Shown: positions 43,634 through 51,079 of the stretch, piece after piece
How positions within the stretch are numbered: the stretch's first letter is position 1
How the letters are laid out: the number at the start of each line of letters is the position of its first letter
Assembly (NCBI GenBank): GCA_963811265.1
Contig: CAWEQS010000004.1
Location: forward strand, 71,715-135,714
DNA from: JAOUJD01 sp963811265
Lineage (GTDB): Bacteria; Pseudomonadota; Gammaproteobacteria; Burkholderiales; Burkholderiaceae_F
Length of the DNA: 64,000 nucleotides
Reading direction: 5' to 3'
Made by a program: the position numbers and the translations under genes
Notes under the pieces: generated by a model
The model's input: only the letters and a program-made list of their open reading frames with translations
The model's database searches: none
What the model was told of the DNA's origin: nothing

Positions 43634-44581
43634 TCAGAGGTTACCCGTTGCCTCTTTCAGTTGCAGCCAGAACTGCGCGAGGCGGGTCGGCACGTTCGTC
43701 ATCGGCAGCCCCGCCTGCGACCAGCCGACGGTGGATTCCGGATAGAGCTTCACGTCCTTCTGTCCCAGCACCTCGGACAGCACGAACCAGTTGGTCGCGG
43801 CCCAGTGCCCGGTGTTGCAGAAGGACACCGTCGGCTGGTCGGTCTGCACGCCGGATTCCTGCGCGATGCGCTTCACGTCGGCCGCCGGCAGCAGCGCGCC
43901 GCTGCCATTCGCGAACCACACCGCCTGGTCGACGTTCTTCGCGCCGACGAGCGTGCCGGGCGTCTTCGCCGCGGCGTGGCGCGTCTCGCCGAAGAAGTAG
44001 CTGGCGGGGCGCGCATCGAGCAGCCGCACGCCGTCCTTGCCGATCACGCTCGCGACCTCGTCCTGCGTGGCGACCAGCTTCGGGTCGATCTTCACGGTGA
44101 AGGTCGACGGTGCGATCGTCGGCACCTCGGTGACAAGCGGCAGGTTCGCCGCGCGCCACGCCTTCACGCCGCCGTTCAGGATCGACAGGTTCTTCACGCC
44201 GGCCGCCTTCAACGTCCAGTACACGCGCGCGGCTGCGCCGAAGTCGGTCGAGCTGCTGCCCTCGTAGACGACCACCACCGGCGTGGCCGCATCGATGCCC
44301 AGCGATCGCGCGAGGGAGGTCAGCGCCTCCTCGCTCGGCAGCTTGCCCGGGTTGTCCTTGGGCCCGCGCCACTGCGCGTACGGCGCGGCCAGCGAATTGG
44401 CGATGTGGGCGACTTCGTATGGCGTCTTGCCCGCGTCGTTCCTGCCATCGCGGATGTCGACGACACGCAGTTGCGGCTCGGCGAGCCGCGCCGACAGTTC
44501 GGCCGGAGTGACCAGTGGCTGCGCGGCCGCGAGCAAGGGGGCGCCGAGCAGCAGCGCGAACAGGGTGAACAGGCGTGACAT
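43634..44581 (-). CDS. periplasmic two-domain sulfurtransferase (rhodanese)
   Basis: 315 residues from ATG 44581. A signal peptide (LFTLFALLLGAPLLAAAQ) exports it. The first rhodanese domain (about 25-155, with VVDIRDGRNDAGKTPYEVAHI) lacks an active-site Cys; the second has VSFCNTGHWAATNWF with the catalytic Cys near residue 265. It should move sulfane sulfur from thiosulfate in the periplasm, ahead of the TsuA-type transporter encoded next. The stop codon lies inside AAAGGGGTCAGAGG, a fragment of a motif also seen near 46641. Confidence 0.9.
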   Translation of the reverse strand: MSRLFTLFALLLGAPLLAAAQPLVTPAELSARLAEPQLRVVDIRDGRNDAGKTPYEVAHIANSLAAPYAQWRGPKDNPGKLPSEEALTSLARSLGIDAATPVVVVYEGSSSTDFGAAARVYWTLKAAGVKNLSILNGGVKAWRAANLPLVTEVPTIAPSTFTVKIDPKLVATQDEVASVIGKDGVRLLDARPASYFFGETRHAAAKTPGTLVGAKNVDQAVWFANGSGALLPAADVKRIAQESGVQTDQPTVSFCNTGHWAATNWFVLSEVLGQKDVKLYPESTVGWSQAGLPMTNVPTRLAQFWLQLKEATGNL

Positions 44582-44797
44582 GGCGGACTCCGGCGAAATC
44601 GAGAGCGCATCTTGCCCAAGTCTTGCGGCGACCCTCGGACCGATCCGGAATATCCGTATGCGCCTGCGGCCAGAAGGGGAATGGCCGGCGGGTTCGGCAG
44701 GCGCCATGCAATCGGCGGGATGCGGCGTGCGGCAGCCCCTCCTAAACTTGAACAGGGTGTCGCCGGTAGGGCGGCGCTCGCCAGTCAACGCCAGTCC

Positions 44798-45541
44798 ATG
44801 TGGTTGCGCCGCGCACTGCTTCGATTCCTGGCCTTCGGCGGCCTGGCCGCGCTCTTCGATCGCGCGCTCGCGCGCGGGCCGGACTACGCCCCGGCACGCG
44901 CGCGCATGCTGCGCGAGATCGAGCAGGACTTCCGCGCGACCGCGTCCGACACCGGCGTGTCCGCGCCGAGCCCCGCGCTGCGGCGCGCGCTCGCCGCGGT
45001 TCCGCGCGAGCGCTTCGTGCCGCCCGCCCTCGCCGCGCGCGCCTACGAGAACAACCCGCTGCCGATCGGCGAAGGGCAGACGATCTCGCAGCCGTTCATC
45101 GTCGCGCTGATGACGGAACTGCTGCAGTTGCCGCCGGGCGCGCGCGTGCTCGAGGTCGGCACGGGATCGGGCTACCAGGCCGCCATCCTCGCCGAGATGG
45201 GCATGCGCGTGTACTCGATCGAGATCGTCGCGCCGCTGGCCGAGCGCGCGCGCGCGGCGCTCGACGCCGCCGGCTACGCGGCGGTCGTCACGCGCATCGG
45301 CGACGGCTACCAGGGCTGGCCGGACGCCGCGCCGTTCGACGGCATCATCGTCACGGCAGCGCCCGACCACGTGCCGCCCGCGCTGGTGGAGCAGCTGAAA
45401 CCCGGCGGCCGCATGGTGATCCCGGTGGGGCCGAACTGGCTGTCGCAGGAACTGCGCGTGATCCGCAAGGAGCCCGACGGGCGCACCGTCACGCAGCGCA
45501 CGCTGCCCGTGCGCTTCGTGCCGCTGACCCGCGCGCGCTGA
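44798..45541 (+). CDS. pcm: protein-L-isoaspartate O-methyltransferase, exported or membrane-anchored form
   Basis: 247 residues from ATG 44798. An N-terminal hydrophobic stretch (RALLRFLAFGGLAALFDRALA) looks like a signal sequence or anchor, unlike cytosolic Pcm. The enzyme core is clear: VPRERFVPP, YENNPLPIGEGQTISQPFIVALMTELL, VLEVGTGSGYQAAILAEM (SAM site), and DGIIVTAAPDHVPPALVEQL. It repairs isoaspartyl residues in damaged proteins. Export would raise the question of how SAM reaches it. Confidence 0.88.
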   Translation: MWLRRALLRFLAFGGLAALFDRALARGPDYAPARARMLREIEQDFRATASDTGVSAPSPALRRALAAVPRERFVPPALAARAYENNPLPIGEGQTISQPFIVALMTELLQLPPGARVLEVGTGSGYQAAILAEMGMRVYSIEIVAPLAERARAALDAAGYAAVVTRIGDGYQGWPDAAPFDGIIVTAAPDHVPPALVEQLKPGGRMVIPVGPNWLSQELRVIRKEPDGRTVTQRTLPVRFVPLTRAR

Positions 45542-45640
45542 GGGCGCCGCCGCGGGCGAGGCGCCGGCCCGGCGTTGCGGCCGCGCGGTCTAGACTTCGC
45601 CCCCTCGTCCCGCCTCTCGCATCATTCCCCTGGAAAGCAC

Positions 45641-46624
45641 ATGAACTACCGCCGCCTCGGCCGCTCCGGCCTCAAGGTTTCCGAACTCTCCTTTGGCTCC
45701 TGGGTCACCTACGGCAACCAGGTCGACACGCACGCCGCGCGGGAACTGATGGCCGCGGCGTTCGACGCCGGGGTGAACTTCTTCGACAACGCCGAGATCT
45801 ACGCGCGCGGCCAGAGCGAGGAGATCATGGGCGCGGTGCTGAAGGAACTCGGCTGGCCGCGCATCAAGTACGTCGTTTCGACCAAGTTCTACTGGGGCCT
45901 CGCGCAGGGCAAGGGCGCGTTCCCCAACGAACGCAACACGCTGAACCGCAAGTACCTGCAGCAGGCGATCGACGGTTCGCTGAAGCGCCTGCAGCTCGAC
46001 TACGTCGACCTCGTTTTCTGCCACCGTTCCGACCCCGAGACGCCGATCGAGGAAACCGTGTGGGCAATGCACGACATGATCGAGCGCGGCCGCGCGCTCT
46101 ACTGGGGCACGAGCGAGTGGAGCGCCGACGACATCCGCGCCGCGTGGGACATTGCCGACAGGCGCAACCTGCACAAGCCGGTGATGGAGCAGCCGCAGTA
46201 CAACCTGCTGCATCGCAAGCGCGTCGAGAAGGAGTACGCGCGGCTGGTCGAGGACATCGGGCTCGGGCTGACGACGTGGAGCCCGCTCGCTTCGGGCCTG
46301 CTGTCCGGCAAGTACCGCAACGGCGTGCCGGCCGGCTCGCGCGGCGCGCTCGAGACGTATGCGTTCCTGCGCGACAGCCTGACCGACCCGGACAAGAACC
46401 GCCTCGTCGGCCAGCTCGACGGCGTGGCGAAGGACGTCGGTTGCACGCTCGCGCAGCTCGCGCTCGCGTGGTGCCTGCTCAACCGCAACGTCAGCACCGT
46501 GATCACCGGCGCGACGCGCGTCGAGCAGATCGCCGAGAACATGAAGGCGCTCGACGTCGCGGCGAAGCTGACGCCCGAGGTGGTGGCCGCGATCGACGCC
46601 ATCGTCGGGCCCCACGCGGCCTGA
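45641..46624 (+). CDS. aldo/keto reductase (Kv-beta-like group)
   Basis: 327 residues, clean, ATG 45641. TIM-barrel AKR: the catalytic tetrad residues are in FFDNAEIYARGQSE (Asp, Tyr), VSTKFYWG (Lys) and VFCHRSDP (His). The NADPH site includes SPLASGLLSGKYRNGVP and VITGATRVEQIAENMKAL. The GSWVTYGNQVD and WSADDIRAAWDIA segments match the potassium-channel beta-subunit/YghZ group, which reduces methylglyoxal and other carbonyls. It is convergent with the O-methyltransferase, separated by a bidirectional terminator. Confidence 0.92.
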   Translation: MNYRRLGRSGLKVSELSFGSWVTYGNQVDTHAARELMAAAFDAGVNFFDNAEIYARGQSEEIMGAVLKELGWPRIKYVVSTKFYWGLAQGKGAFPNERNTLNRKYLQQAIDGSLKRLQLDYVDLVFCHRSDPETPIEETVWAMHDMIERGRALYWGTSEWSADDIRAAWDIADRRNLHKPVMEQPQYNLLHRKRVEKEYARLVEDIGLGLTTWSPLASGLLSGKYRNGVPAGSRGALETYAFLRDSLTDPDKNRLVGQLDGVAKDVGCTLAQLALAWCLLNRNVSTVITGATRVEQIAENMKALDVAAKLTPEVVAAIDAIVGPHAA

Positions 46625-46635
46625 GCGGCGCCCGG

Positions 46636-46660
46636 AAAAACGGGGTCTGACCCCGATTTT
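46636..46660. terminator. bidirectional terminator between convergent genes
   Basis: AAAAA precedes and ATTTT follows the perfect inverted repeat CGGGGTC-T-GACCCCG (46641-46655). It has a stem plus a T-run in both directions, exactly between the stops of the aldo/keto reductase and O-methyltransferase genes. I recall this string as a common intergenic motif in beta-proteobacteria. Confidence 0.75.
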
Positions 46661-46662
46661 GG

Positions 46663-47328
46663 TCAGCGCTTGCGCGCGAGCGTGAGGCCGTCGCCGATCG
46701 GCAGCAGCGCGAGGTCGATGCGGGCGTCGTCGTGCAGCGCCCGGTTCAGTGCCTGCAGCGCCAGCGTGTCGGCGTCGCCGGGTTCGGCCGGCTTCGCCAC
46801 GCGTCCGCTCCACAGCACGTTGTCGATCGCGATCAGGCCGCCGGGGCGCAGCAGCTGCAGGCAGCGTTCGTAGTAGTGCGCGTAGTTGGACTTGTCGGCG
46901 TCGATGAACGCGAAGTCGTAGCGCCCGGCCTCGCCGGCGGCGAGCCGCGCATCGAGCGTGGCCAGCGCGGGCCCGAGCACCAGTTCGATCTTGTGCGCGA
47001 CGCCGGCGCGCTCCCAGTGCGGCCGGCCGACGCGCGTGTACTCGTCGCTGATGTCGCACGCGAGGATGCGGCCGTCGTCGGGCAGCGCGAGCGCCACGGC
47101 CAGCGCGCTGTAGCCCGTGAACACGCCGATCTCGATCGTGCGGCGCGCGCCGATCATCTGCACCAGCAGCCGCATCAGCTGCCCCTGCTCGGGGCTGATC
47201 TGCATGCCGGCGCGCGGATGCGTGCGCGTGGCTTCGCGCAGCGCGGTGAGTTCGGGATGCTCGCGCACCCCGTGCTCGATCACGTAGTCGTGCAGCGCCT
47301 CGTCGACCGTCAACGTGCGCCGCGACAC
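46663..47328 (-). CDS. class I SAM O-methyltransferase (caffeoyl-CoA/catechol OMT type)
   Basis: 221 residues from ATG 47328. SAM-binding: IEIGVFTGYSALAVALALP; metal/catalytic region: YDFAFIDADKSNYAHYYERCLQLL with the Asp ligands, and IAIDNVLWSGRVA. These small enzymes methylate catechols or other hydroxylated aromatics with a divalent metal. Length and motifs fit the family fully. The HicA-like gene ends 3 bp before its start, so the two are on one transcript. Confidence 0.9.
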   Translation of the reverse strand: MSRRTLTVDEALHDYVIEHGVREHPELTALREATRTHPRAGMQISPEQGQLMRLLVQMIGARRTIEIGVFTGYSALAVALALPDDGRILACDISDEYTRVGRPHWERAGVAHKIELVLGPALATLDARLAAGEAGRYDFAFIDADKSNYAHYYERCLQLLRPGGLIAIDNVLWSGRVAKPAEPGDADTLALQALNRALHDDARIDLALLPIGDGLTLARKR

Positions 47329-47331
47329 CGG

Positions 47332-47616
47332 TCAGTCTTCCTTGCGCAGCGCGTACTGCGAGGGCGTGGCGCCGCCGCGCGCGAGGAACTCGCGCAGCAT
47401 CTGGACCGAGTGGCGATCGAGCGCGTTGCTGCCGTGGTGCGGCCGGTGCAGGATGCCTTCGGCGTGGCCGAGCTTCGCGCGGATGCGCGCGCCGGACAGC
47501 GACTCGACCTCGGCGCCCAGGTGCTTCAGCAGCGATTCGATCTCGCGCCAGTGGATGTTGGTGGAAATCGGGTCGTGGAAGATTTCCGTCAGCAGCTTCG
47601 CGTGCTTCTGGCTCAT
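47332..47616 (-). CDS. HicA-like (YcfA) small protein without a HicB partner
   Basis: 94 residues from ATG 47616. The fold resembles the double-stranded-RNA-binding HicA toxin: INIHWREIESLLKHLGAEVE-like helix-strand, then GARIRAKLGHAEGILHRPHHG and a C-terminal helix LREFLARGGATPSQY. The His in the HRPHHG region would be the catalytic one. No HicB antitoxin is adjacent; the next gene is an O-methyltransferase. Such orphan HicA-like genes are common in Burkholderiales and may not be toxins. Confidence 0.72.
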   Translation of the reverse strand: MSQKHAKLLTEIFHDPISTNIHWREIESLLKHLGAEVESLSGARIRAKLGHAEGILHRPHHGSNALDRHSVQMLREFLARGGATPSQYALRKED

Positions 47617-47749
47617 TGGAAGGGCCGTGCAGGGGTTGATTGCGGGCCGAGCATACCGCCGCGCACGGGTATCAATGACGAGGCAGCTCACCGTTCACCA
47701 TCGGCGCAGCGCCAACGGCGATGCCCCGGGCGTCCGGGGCATCACGCGA

Positions 47750-48490
47750 TCAGCGCGGCTGGTACGGCGGCGGCGGAGCGTTGCGCGGCGGGATCGCCGC
47801 GTCAGGCGGCGGCGCGTTGGGTGGAGGAATCGCCGCGTTCGGCGGCGGCGGTGCGTTCGGCGGGGGAATCGCGGCGTTCGGGGGCGGCGCGCCCGGAGCG
47901 GGATTCGCGAAGCCCGGCGGCGGCGGGGTGTTCGGAGGCGGAAACGCCGCGTTCGGCGGCGGCGCCGCCACGCGCGGCGGCGCGCGATACGGCGCGGGCG
48001 CACTGGACGGGGGAACGCCGACACTGGCCTGGCGCATCGACCGCGCCATGCTTGCGGGCACCGGCACGCGATGGCCGCGCGAGAACATGCACTGGTAGTA
48101 CGCGTTGTCGTAGCGCTGCTGCGAGCTGAAGCCGGCGGCCTGCGAGTTGCCGGCGCCGACCGCGGCACCCGTGAACAGGCCCATGCCGGCACCGACCGCG
48201 GCCCCTTGGCCGCCGCCGAGCAACCCGCCGACCGCGGCGCCGACCGCCGTGCCGACCACGGCGCTGCCGACCGCGGCGTTGTTCGCGTTCTGCTGCGGAG
48301 TCGTGCCGCCGAGCGCCTGCACGGCAAACTGGCGGCAGCCCGCATCGTCGACCTGGAACTGGTCGAAGGTCTGCCGGCTGCCCGGCAGCGCCGTCTGGGT
48401 CGGACCGTCAGGCAGCGTGGCGCAGCCGGCAAGTCCGAGCACGCCGACGAGTGCCGCGACCAGCGATCCGCGCTTCAGCGACGTCGTCAT
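47750..48490 (-). CDS. glycine-zipper lipoprotein with proline-rich tandem-repeat tail
   Basis: 246 residues from ATG 48490. The lipobox LGLAGC (Cys 23) predicts lipidation. Residues 85-140 are a glycine-zipper pair (AAVGSAVVGTAVGAAVGGLLGGGQG, AAVGAGMGLFTGAAVGAG), a membrane-inserting or oligomerising fold. From about residue 175 the chain is low-complexity, with repeats of NAAIPPPNAPPPP encoded by 39-42-bp DNA repeats (about 47765-47960). It overlaps the upstream WGPGV-repeat gene by four bases (ATGA). It is probably an outer-membrane or cell-wall-spanning structural protein. Confidence 0.78.
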   Translation of the reverse strand: MTTSLKRGSLVAALVGVLGLAGCATLPDGPTQTALPGSRQTFDQFQVDDAGCRQFAVQALGGTTPQQNANNAAVGSAVVGTAVGAAVGGLLGGGQGAAVGAGMGLFTGAAVGAGNSQAAGFSSQQRYDNAYYQCMFSRGHRVPVPASMARSMRQASVGVPPSSAPAPYRAPPRVAAPPPNAAFPPPNTPPPPGFANPAPGAPPPNAAIPPPNAPPPPNAAIPPPNAPPPDAAIPPRNAPPPPYQPR

Positions 48491-49029
48491 TGCTGGCCTT
48501 GCGGGACTTGCGGTTCCACGCGCCGCCACCCCTCGGAGCAGGTGCTCACATACGGGTAATAGCCCTGGGCGCTTTGACACCAGTACCACCACTGGCCCTG
48601 GCTGGCTGGGGCCGCCGGGGCATCGCGCTCGACGAAGACGCGAGGTTCGGATTGAACGACCGCGACGCCGGGAGCCCACACACCCGGACCCCAGACGCCG
48701 GTACTCCAGACACCGGGACCCCACACCCCCGGACCCCAGACGCCTGGACCCCAGACACTCGGGCCCCACCAGCCGGGACCCCAGACTCCGGGACCCCACC
48801 AGCCGGGACCAGCCCAGACGCCGCCACGCCAGACGCCCGGACCCCAGACGCCTCCACGCCAAGCCCCGCCGCCCGACCAGCCGGGACCCCAGACGCCGAC
48901 CGACACGTTCGGACCGCGGCCGGGACCGCCGCCGTGACCGCCTCGACCTCCGGCCAGTGCGGACTCGCTGACGGCGCCGAGCGCAAGGAGGCTCAGAACC
49001 GCCGCAAGAAATGCCCTGGATGCTTTCAT
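48487..49029 (-). CDS. secreted WGPGV-repeat protein
   Basis: 180 residues from ATG 49029. A signal peptide (FLAAVLSLLALGAVSESALA) is followed by a Gly-rich linker, then about 16 imperfect pentapeptides of the WGPGV/WRGGV kind (residues about 38-125), and a conserved tail WWYWCQSAQGYYPYVSTC followed by GWRRVEP. The tail (aromatic cluster, two Cys, YYPYV) recurs in many secreted Burkholderiales proteins of unknown function. The ATGA overlap with the next gene implies coupled translation, so the two may form one envelope structure. Confidence 0.75.
   Translation of the reverse strand: MKASRAFLAAVLSLLALGAVSESALAGGRGGHGGGPGRGPNVSVGVWGPGWSGGGAWRGGVWGPGVWRGGVWAGPGWWGPGVWGPGWWGPSVWGPGVWGPGVWGPGVWSTGVWGPGVWAPGVAVVQSEPRVFVERDAPAAPASQGQWWYWCQSAQGYYPYVSTCSEGWRRVEPQVPQGQQ
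48645..48905. repeat. 15-bp tandem repeats encoding WGPGV pentapeptides
   Basis: The forward strand shows repeated CCAGACGCCGGGACC-like 15-bp units (CCCCAGAC-x-CC-GGAC variants), in frame with the WGPGV protein on the reverse strand. Units differ at one to three bases, so copy number could vary by slippage without breaking the frame. Confidence 0.7.
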
Positions 49030-49241
49030 CGTTGTCCTCTCAGCGAGAAACGAGATCCTCTTTACGCTGAACGCTTTCATCCTAGTCGGGGCTGACCGGG
49101 AATGCCGTTTCAATGTGTAACCCGACGGGCGGCCACGGCGTCGGGCCGAATCGCCTGGCCAAAAGGGGCGTATTGCGCGCGCGCAAGGCCATCCCGGCGG
49201 CACCGGCTAGGTTGCATGAACACAGGGCACGAGGAGCAGCC

Positions 49242-49703
49242 ATGCACAGGACCGTTCATCCGCATCCGATGCTCCGCGCCGCGGCAGCCGCTTGCGCCGC
49301 TGCGGCGCTCTGCCTGCCGTCATTTGCCGCCGCCGCCGACATTGCCTGGACGTCGACCCGCATCTCGGCATCGCTGGCCACGGGCAAGCGAGTCAACGTG
49401 AGCGAGGCCGTGTTCACCGACGGCAGCAAGGCCGACGTCTCGAGCGCCTGCACATCGGGCCCGCTCGACGACAAGGGATGGGCCACGTCGGCCTGCGAGG
49501 CCGAGTTCCGCTTCGCCGACGGTTCGCGCATCCTGATGAGCTACAACTCCCGCCACGACGAGAAAACGCTGGCGGCGAATGCCACCGGCACGTTCACGGG
49601 CGGCAAGGGACGCTTCGAGGGCATGACCGGCACCGTGTCGGGGGTCGGGCTCACCGGCAAGATGCAGTGGACCGGCACGTACGCCCTGCCGTCGAAGAAG
49701 TAG
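49242..49703 (+). CDS. secreted hypothetical protein, 153 aa
   Basis: ATG 49242 with GAGGAG upstream. A signal peptide (MLRAAAAACAAAALCLPSFAAAA) precedes a beta-rich domain: DIAWTSTRISASLATGKRVNVSE, EAEFRFADGSRILMSYNS, and GTFTGGKGRFEGMTGTVSG, like the repeating strands of small secreted beta-barrels. ATGTFTGGKGRFEGMTGT recurs in periplasmic proteins of unknown function that resemble dirigent or allene-oxide-cyclase barrels. I infer a periplasmic ligand-binding barrel but cannot name a function. Confidence 0.7.
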   Translation: MHRTVHPHPMLRAAAAACAAAALCLPSFAAAADIAWTSTRISASLATGKRVNVSEAVFTDGSKADVSSACTSGPLDDKGWATSACEAEFRFADGSRILMSYNSRHDEKTLAANATGTFTGGKGRFEGMTGTVSGVGLTGKMQWTGTYALPSKK

Positions 49704-49837
49704 CTGCAGTCCAGCCCGCACGAGGAAGCGGCGCGCCGAAAGCGCGCGCCTGTCCATTGCGTGCTGCGCGCGCGAGTCCGGAAGCGACCGGCGGCTACGG
49801 CGATTGTCGAGCCGTCGGTCATCGGTGCATCGGCCGC

Positions 49838-50263
49838 CTACTTGGCCTGCAGCCGCGAGATGTACTCGATCAACGAAAGGACGCGCGTGCGTGCGTAGAC
49901 CGCCGGGTCATACGGAAACTCTCCGTAGAACTCGGCCGCCTGCACGCGATAGTCGAAGCCCCAGGTCGGCATGTCGCGCGACCCGTGCCCAGCGGGCAAC
50001 TTCTCGCCGTCGATCGATTCGTACAGGCGGGCGATCGGCAGCACGCCGCCGTTGTTCTTCGCCAGCGTCGTCAGGTCGGTTGCCTTGCGGTTCAGGTAAG
50101 CCGCGTTCGGCCCGTCGCCCTTGCCGCTCGCCCCATGGCAACTGGCGCAGTTGGCCACGTACTCCTTCTTGCCGAGGTCGACCTTCGACTGCTGGGCCTG
50201 CACGCCGCTCGCCGCGAGCGCAACCGCCGCGCCCATCAGCATGGTGATCATTATCCGTTTCAT
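49838..50263 (-). CDS. class I c-type cytochrome
   Basis: 141 residues from ATG 50263. A signal peptide (MITMLMGAAVALAASGVQA) is followed by the haem-attachment site CASCH (C39, C42, H43) and the axial Met in SRDMPTWG near residue 97. LGKKEYVANCASCHGASGKGDGP is a typical small periplasmic electron carrier. The stop is preceded by LSLIEYISRLQAK, the closing helix of the fold. An FNR-like box lies 78 bp upstream, which would fit induction at low oxygen. Confidence 0.9.
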   Translation of the reverse strand: MKRIMITMLMGAAVALAASGVQAQQSKVDLGKKEYVANCASCHGASGKGDGPNAAYLNRKATDLTTLAKNNGGVLPIARLYESIDGEKLPAGHGSRDMPTWGFDYRVQAAEFYGEFPYDPAVYARTRVLSLIEYISRLQAK

Positions 50264-50340
50264 GATTCTCCCCTATGCGTTACGACCGCTTCTTCATCGT
50301 AGCCACCGAGTCGTCGACCATGCCCATGGCGGGCCCACCG

Positions 50341-50354
50341 TTGACCAGCGTCAA
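50341..50354. promoter_or_regulatory. FNR/CRP-family-like box upstream of cytochrome c
   Basis: TTGAC-CAGC-GTCAA is a perfect inverted repeat in the FNR/Anr/Dnr layout (TTGAT-N4-ATCAA consensus, here C/G variant at the inner position). It lies between the divergent cytochrome c (start 50263) and CWC (start 50373) genes. The distance suits the cytochrome better than the CWC gene. Confidence 0.55.
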
Positions 50355-50372
50355 TCCCACGGAGTCGCATCG

Positions 50373-50591
50373 ATGAAGGCCGACGAAGTCGCACGAGTGG
50401 GGAGCAACCGATCGAGGTGTTCCGTATGCGGCGCTTCCTTCCATTGCGGACGCGACGACCCCGCCGGCTGCTGGTGCGCCCGCCTGCCCGCGTTGCCGCC
50501 CGACCGCTACGCTGCCGCGGCCGGCTGCCTGTGCGAGGCCTGCCTCCGCCGGATGCTCGATGCCGCCGCCGCGAAGCCGCGGCTAGCATGA
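50373..50591 (+). CDS. cysteine-rich CWC family protein, 72 aa
   Basis: ATG 50373. A compact zinc-ribbon-like protein: CSVCGASFHCGRDDPAGCWC contains the CWC motif, and CLCEACLRRML closes the second Cys pair. Eight Cys in about 45 residues suggest two metal sites. The family's role is unknown. The MaoC-type gene starts 4 bp after its stop. Confidence 0.8.
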   Translation: MKADEVARVGSNRSRCSVCGASFHCGRDDPAGCWCARLPALPPDRYAAAAGCLCEACLRRMLDAAAAKPRLA

Positions 50592-50595
50592 GCGC

Positions 50596-51072
50596 ATGCC
50601 CATCCTGATTTCCCTCGACCAGCTCGCCGCGCGCACCGGCACCGAGGTCGCCGTCAGCGACTGGATCGCCATCTCGCAGCCGATGATCGACGAGTTCGCC
50701 GACGCGATCGACGATCGCCAGTGGATCCACGTCGATCCCGCGCGTGCCGCGCGCGAGTCGCCGTTCCGCGACGCGTCCGGCCAGCGGCGCACGGTGGCCC
50801 ACGGCTTCCTGACCCTGTCGCTGCTGACGCGCCTGCTCGAGAACGCGATCGAGGTCACCGACCGGCAGACCGGCATCAACGTGGGGTTCAACAAGGTGCG
50901 CTTCACGGGGCCCGTGACCTCCGGCAGCCGGGTGCGCGGCCGGTTCACGCTGCTCGAGGTCAAGCCGGTGCCGGGCGGCGCGCAGCTCGCGTGGAACGCC
51001 ACGGTCGAGAGCGAAGACACCGGCAAGCCGGTGCTCGTCGCCGAGTGGCTGACGCGGATCCTGACCGGCTGA
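50596..51072 (+). CDS. MaoC-type enoyl-CoA hydratase (R-hydratase family)
   Basis: 158 residues, clean. Hot-dog fold with the hydratase dyad: IDDRQWIHVDPARA contains the Asp/His region and TVAHGFLTLSLL completes the motif. INVGFNKVRFTGPVTSGSRVRGRFTL is the central hot-dog strand set. It hydrates 2-enoyl-CoA esters in fatty-acid or polyhydroxyalkanoate metabolism. It is 4 bp behind the CWC gene and convergent with the FG-GAP gene (7-bp gap). Confidence 0.9.
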   Translation: MPILISLDQLAARTGTEVAVSDWIAISQPMIDEFADAIDDRQWIHVDPARAARESPFRDASGQRRTVAHGFLTLSLLTRLLENAIEVTDRQTGINVGFNKVRFTGPVTSGSRVRGRFTLLEVKPVPGGAQLAWNATVESEDTGKPVLVAEWLTRILTG

Positions 51073-51079
51073 CGGCGCG

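Noticed and set aside
47616..47691. Longer upstream start for the HicA-like protein
   Set aside because: The extra 25 residues (with Arg/Pro-rich text) do not look like the family; ATG 47616 begins the conserved region.
48645..48905. Regularly spaced short repeats that could suggest a CRISPR array
   Set aside because: Units are 15 bp, contiguous and in frame with a secreted protein; there are no unique spacers and no cas genes.
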